A stretch of 64,000 nt of DNA, taken from Pseudomonas alloputida. GTDB lineage: Bacteria; Pseudomonadota; Gammaproteobacteria; Pseudomonadales; Pseudomonadaceae. A program made the translations under genes and the position numbers. The stretch lies in contig NZ_CP128540.1 in NCBI RefSeq assembly GCF_021283545.2, forward strand, positions 3,817,501-3,881,500, written 5' to 3'. Below are positions 61,001-64,000 of the stretch, piece after piece (positions within the stretch are counted from its first letter, which is position 1; each line of letters opens with the position of its first letter). The notes beneath the pieces were generated by a model, which saw only the letters and a list, made by a program, of their open reading frames with translations, was not told the DNA's origin and did not search any database.

Positions 61001-62926
61001 CGCACCCTTGAAGAGCGCTTTGATCGCCAGCAATGCACCGAGCGACTGATGAGCGCTTCCCGCCGTGAAGGTGGCGCGCAAGCCGAAACACTGGTACTGG
61101 ACCGTATGCAGCTCGAAGCGCTACCCGCTTTCACTGCACGCATGCCGCATATTCGCAATCTCAGGCTCGAGGGGCTGCAGATGCGGCGCCTGGAGGGCAG
61201 CTTCCTGACGAACTTCCCTAACCTGGAAACCCTGGAAATCGTCGGCAACCCGGACATCGATGCAGAAACATTGTTCGAGGCGCTGAGGTCGGCACCGCGG
61301 CTACGCGAGCTGGGCCTGACAGACAATGGCCTGACCACCCTTTCACCCACCGCCCAACAGGCCATCGGGGCAATGCCCGGCTTGCGACTCCTGTGGCTCA
61401 GTCGCAACCGGCTGCAACTCGACACCACCAGTTTGGGCTTCCTGACGCGCCTGCCCCTGGATGCCCTCGGCCTGGCCCATAATCAAATCACCCTCGACGA
61501 AAGCCTTGCCGCCCAGTTTCAGGACATGATCCACCCCGTACTACTGCACTTGTCAGGCAACCCACTGCAACTGGCACCCGACCTGCGCTTCATGGCCCGT
61601 CTTGTCCACCTGGAGCTTGAGCGTTGCGAACTGCAGCAGTGGCCCGACAGCCTGACCGTCCTGATGAGCCAGCCCCAGTACCAACTGCGCTATCTGAACC
61701 TTTCGTCCAACCGCATTCGTACCCTGCCAGACTTGCCTGGTGTGCTGCGTACCCCGTTTGCCCGCGATGTCGCCGCGCACTTGCCGGAGCGCCGTTGGCT
61801 GTTCAACTACAACACCCTGGAAGCCCAGACACGTGCACGCCTGGGCAGCAGCGGCGTCAACGTCTTCGAACACGCAGAAGACGTGCCACTGTGGCAAGGC
61901 GTTTTCCGTGGCGAGGCGAGCAATGCCGAGGAGCAGCTGTGGAGCGATCTGTTCGACCAAGGTGAAAACGCAGCGCTGCTGGGCGTACTCGAACGTCTTG
62001 CCCAGTCGGCAGAAGCGCAGCGTGATGGCGAGGCCCTGAGGACGCGCGTCTGGAAGCTGCTGGATGACGCTGCCCACGACACCGTGCTGCGTGAGCGCCT
62101 CGCCACCGTGGCCGGCGACTTCCCGCCAACCTGTGGCGACGCGGGTGCCGACGCGTTCAGTGCCTTGGAGATAGAAGTGCTGGCCCACGAAGCTGCAGCC
62201 GTCGCCGGCAGTCGGCCGGCTGATCTACTGAGCCTGTATGGCAAGTTGTATCGACGCAGTCAGGTCAATCAACTGGCCGATCGCATCAGCTGGAGAAGGT
62301 CCTTGCGCAAACAGGCGCTGCTCGACGGGGCCTTCGATGAAAACCTCCCCCCCTACGATGAGCTCGACGACCCCTCAGCCTTTCCGGACAGCGAACTTCA
62401 AACGGGGCTGGTGGACGATGTGGAGGTACGTTTGGCCTTGCGCCAGTCGTTGGCCAGCGCGCTGGACTACCCCGAGCCGAGCCGAGGCATGCTGTACCGC
62501 AATACGGCCAGAATCAACGACACAATCATCGAAATGGTGAAAGCTGCGGTCCTTTCCCTGGACAGGGATGCCATCGCTCGGGAGCAATGGTTGACCCAGC
62601 AGCCGGGCTGGGTCGAGTACTTGAAACGAGAGCATGCGGCCCAGTTCAGCCTGATCACCGACTTTTGGCGGCCAGGCCTTGATTACCTCTATTACTGCCT
62701 AGATGAAACCGCCGAGCCGGTGACATCCCTGGACAGCTCGGTGCGACGAGCCTTGGCCAGGGTCATGCCTGAAAGCCCGGTGGATGCTGACGGCAGGCTA
62801 CGTCGCGTAGTGCTCAACGAGCAGCAGTATCGCCAGGGCGTTGACGCGCTGACTGCCGAGCAGCAGCAGGTTGAAACCGGTCTGCTGATCAGCCTCACCC
62901 GCCAGACGCAAACAATCGGCCGCTGA
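58037..62926 (+). CDS. Leucine-rich-repeat NEL-type E3 ubiquitin-protein ligase effector
   Basis: 1629 residues from the ATG at 58037 (an ATG at 58028 is also in frame). The first ~560 residues form a helical domain of the dermonecrotic-toxin type (DUF6543-like), with a hydrophobic stretch at about 425-495. A long helical middle follows. Leucine-rich repeats lie at about 1018-1228 (LRELGLTDNGLTTL, LRLLWLSRNRLQL, LRYLNLSSNRIRTL). The C-terminal NEL domain contains the catalytic cysteine C1366 in PTCGDAGADAF. NEL enzymes (IpaH, SspH, SlrP) ubiquitinate host proteins. There is no signal peptide and no secretion genes are adjacent; the route out is unknown. No immunity gene is seen. Confidence 0.87.
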   Translation: MTTPTPLHQNQITRSLPKWSKALHPTHTRKVVQSLYKEYLDEDGSPYAWYATADEPTREQLHNALQTRNKRLAQVKQALGEFKDIIAFCGPLLTERLKLNVPVDRAQYVFQPFESEANIWVGVPDVETPLVPDVEADVLATRPVGQPQTRSLLEAALHNFEGLDEVGPYSRLTNAAGSDTPLAGLTMADFVRHCRALDLGKRYQDHLLATHEGANRAEIQRLSIAANREALRVQALIARLKGLLSKAGLDALAQLCDGSPHPTYDNEALHCWNFNLFDVPVHEVLFIGPDNPYRTNPCIVYVPGDSEHPVREFASRQEAGKHLRSRLLQSEFRRALVHFAYKDRQKELAVKLEIALFEEDEAGIRKPRIMPVIPFTLSPIRTDPWTNLYNAHLARMKADAKTIAVPTAEVDANARNERLKYWFDLGMNVLNVAAFFVPGLNTVMLGVFAYDLMSSVFTGFEAWEEGDTRQALAQLESLAINAGVIAGFAVGTRIVQASGFVDALKSVWHEDKEVLWHPDMKPYASTAAIPEGAQPDLLGHVHVDGKTYLKLDGTLYEVFQGADQQWRVRHPDDAQAYAPRLLHHGNARWQLAHEQPLEWEREQLARRLGSHSAGLDDSELDHAMRTTGTDPDVLRRAQAAGLPPPALLIDTLQRLQLDNQTQQIINCVRHGLPLAAYKNFALPELLRLPGWPEGNVLKVYQGPEPWGESVRYGPPHTLGQTEIEITRTDLDNGQLSQTVLDQMDEEAIEQLLGDTPTEHRASALNNKLAQHLEQHREALFESLQQRRRPTHPPTAQTLARQFPGLPDSALEELLANISNAERERLTNGRVPLRIAEEARLLQARARLDRALLGLFRPSLANDDSLRIKQALQAAHPQAEPARLLQLALGDRQHCASLLGQQPINPRFRSPLRLANGRLGYPLSGRGLQGRALPAARRLRALYPELSSEQITGLQAELARGGDLGSAINQLEVEQRTLNRDLNRWVSTARTLEERFDRQQCTERLMSASRREGGAQAETLVLDRMQLEALPAFTARMPHIRNLRLEGLQMRRLEGSFLTNFPNLETLEIVGNPDIDAETLFEALRSAPRLRELGLTDNGLTTLSPTAQQAIGAMPGLRLLWLSRNRLQLDTTSLGFLTRLPLDALGLAHNQITLDESLAAQFQDMIHPVLLHLSGNPLQLAPDLRFMARLVHLELERCELQQWPDSLTVLMSQPQYQLRYLNLSSNRIRTLPDLPGVLRTPFARDVAAHLPERRWLFNYNTLEAQTRARLGSSGVNVFEHAEDVPLWQGVFRGEASNAEEQLWSDLFDQGENAALLGVLERLAQSAEAQRDGEALRTRVWKLLDDAAHDTVLRERLATVAGDFPPTCGDAGADAFSALEIEVLAHEAAAVAGSRPADLLSLYGKLYRRSQVNQLADRISWRRSLRKQALLDGAFDENLPPYDELDDPSAFPDSELQTGLVDDVEVRLALRQSLASALDYPEPSRGMLYRNTARINDTIIEMVKAAVLSLDRDAIAREQWLTQQPGWVEYLKREHAAQFSLITDFWRPGLDYLYYCLDETAEPVTSLDSSVRRALARVMPESPVDADGRLRRVVLNEQQYRQGVDALTAEQQQVETGLLISLTRQTQTIGR

Positions 62927-62932
62927 CCCCAC

Positions 62933-64000
62933 TCACTGCCCGCGCAGGTCTTCGAAGAAGGCCTGCTTGCCGTCCACGTGGCTGGACGCCCGTGGGGCCG
63001 CTGCGGCGTCACCATTGGCGGCCTCCACGTGCCAATAGCAGTGCTGTACTGCACGGGTCACCGCCACGTAGGCCAAGCGCTGCACTTCTTCCTTCTGTGC
63101 CGTATCGAACGGTTGGGCATCACCTGCCTTGCCCAGCCCGGCCTGGCGGTATACCTGGTTCTTGTAGGGTGAGCTGGTCAGGTACTGGCAGTCACCCAGC
63201 ATGAACACCGCATCGGCCTGCAAACCCTTGGCACTGTGATAGGTCAGCTGGCGCAGCCGGCGCTGTTCGGCCGGTAGCGCCGCCTCGGCGTGCAGCACGC
63301 TTTGCAGGTGCTCGTTCATCAAGGCCCGGTCACTGCCCTTGCGGTACAGCATCATGACCGTCTCACCCCGCTGGTAGTGCTCGACAAGCGTTTCGCCCAA
63401 CGCAGCCTCGTCACGGTCGAACACCTTGACCGGCGAGCCGGGCAACTCGGCCGCCGGGCCACTGGCGCGGGCTTTCTTGCCGGCAATCGCCGGGGTGCCC
63501 TTGACCAGGTGCTCGGCCGCATCGATCACCTGTTGCTGGCAGCGGTAGTTGTCGACCAGCATCACCCGCGTGTTGGCCGGCGACGGGAACGCCTTGGTGA
63601 ACTCCATGAAATACTTGGGCGAACTGCCACGCCAGCCGTAGATCGATTGCCAGTCGTCACCCACGCACAGCAACGACGAATGCTGGGCATGGCGCCCGGT
63701 GTGCATGGCCGGGCCGCGGCGCCGTATTTCAGCGAGGCAGGCACGCAACCAGCTGACGATCTGCGGCGACACGTCCTGGAACTCGTCGATCATCAGGTGC
63801 GCCAGCGGCCGCAGCAACGGATCGGGCAGTAAGTGCAGGTTTTCTGGGTTGTTCTCGCCAAACAGGGCGAACATGCGGTTGTAGCTCATCACCGGCGGCG
63901 ACTGATCCAGCAGGTGCGCTTCCAGGGCCTTCCAGTACAGCGCCAGGGCCTCGAAGAACAGTGCATCGCTATCGCCGGACGGGAAGCTCATCGCCGCCAC
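62933..64000 (-). CDS. UvrD/Rep-type DNA helicase, C-terminal part (5' end outside the window)
   Basis: 355 residues are visible and the frame runs through the window end. Superfamily 1A motifs appear in order: II HLMIDEFQDVSP, III LLCVGDDWQSIYGWRG, IV VDNYRCQQQVID, V LTYHSAKGLQADAVFML and VI LAYVAVTRAVQHCYW. Walker A and the N-terminal part lie beyond base 64000. The wording GDDWQSIYGWRG resembles HelD/helicase IV more than UvrD proper. It is convergent with the NEL effector gene, with a 6-bp gap. Confidence 0.87.
   Translation of the reverse strand: MAAMSFPSGDSDALFFEALALYWKALEAHLLDQSPPVMSYNRMFALFGENNPENLHLLPDPLLRPLAHLMIDEFQDVSPQIVSWLRACLAEIRRRGPAMHTGRHAQHSSLLCVGDDWQSIYGWRGSSPKYFMEFTKAFPSPANTRVMLVDNYRCQQQVIDAAEHLVKGTPAIAGKKARASGPAAELPGSPVKVFDRDEAALGETLVEHYQRGETVMMLYRKGSDRALMNEHLQSVLHAEAALPAEQRRLRQLTYHSAKGLQADAVFMLGDCQYLTSSPYKNQVYRQAGLGKAGDAQPFDTAQKEEVQRLAYVAVTRAVQHCYWHVEAANGDAAAAPRASSHVDGKQAFFEDLRGQ

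Noticed and set aside
58037..62926. Type III secretion of the NEL effector
   Set aside because: No type III apparatus, chaperone gene or hrp-type promoter was recognised in the window, so the route is left open.

Overview
The window looks like chromosomal DNA of a Pseudomonas of the P. putida group. The GC content is high. REP palindromes with the core CGCGGG(T/C)G(A/C)(A/C)CCCGC occur between genes. The gene set (a T6SS VgrG island, PqiABC, a KauB/PuuC-type amine oxidation cluster, 8-oxoguanine deaminase, PigA-type heme oxygenase) is typical of that group. No tRNA, rRNA, CRISPR array or replication origin was seen.

Layout. (1) 1-7534: the effector end of a type VI secretion cluster: 3' end of hcp, vgrG, a DUF4123-type adaptor, a VasX/BTH_I2691-type pore-forming effector, a membrane protein that is the likely immunity factor, and a PAAR tip. 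The genes overlap or nearly touch. Base composition drops sharply at the effector/immunity junction. (2) 7685-19629: a catabolic island with two IclR regulators, an AroE-like dehydrogenase, three paralogous FAD dehydrogenases of the ketosteroid-dehydrogenase/fumarate-reductase superfamily, a NIPSNAP protein, an ACS-type MFS carrier, a TIM-barrel isomerase/dehydratase and a Gfo/Idh/MocA oxidoreductase. It probably degrades a hydroaromatic or alicyclic acid; the substrate cannot be read from sequence. (3) 19738-22450: an HD-GYP sensor gene broken by a one-base frameshift. (4) 22656-32914: a TetR-controlled (xeno)siderophore locus with two fused permease/ATPase half-transporters, a FecCD-type importer, a lipoprotein binding protein and a TonB-dependent receptor. 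(5) 33056-41942: amine/semialdehyde catabolism (aldehyde dehydrogenase, aminotransferase, LuxR-type regulator, APC permease, 2-oxoglutarate-semialdehyde dehydrogenase) and 8-oxoguanine deaminase. (6) 42055-52296: small housekeeping and envelope genes (GNAT, heme oxygenase, phosphoethanolamine transferase, split PqiA-PqiB-PqiC, glycine-zipper protein, LysR, VOC). (7) 52297-54494: two IS110-family elements in tandem inside a REP. (8) 54495-64000: an MHS-type transporter, VOC protein, an alpha/beta-hydrolase-fold protein without its serine, a 1629-residue LRR-NEL E3 ubiquitin-ligase effector, and the C-terminal part of a UvrD/Rep-type helicase.

The most striking signal is in region 7. A complete IS110-type element is followed directly by a 348-bp derivative that keeps both ends but has lost the transposase. 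Each carries a non-coding left region with two guide-like heptamers. All four heptamers equal the DNA just left of the matching recombination junctions: loop 1 matches the insertion site and loop 2 matches the element's own right end. This is the signature expected of a bridge RNA. It implies that the short element was aimed at the right end of the long one, so it would be a non-autonomous parasite of an IS that itself targets REP sequences.
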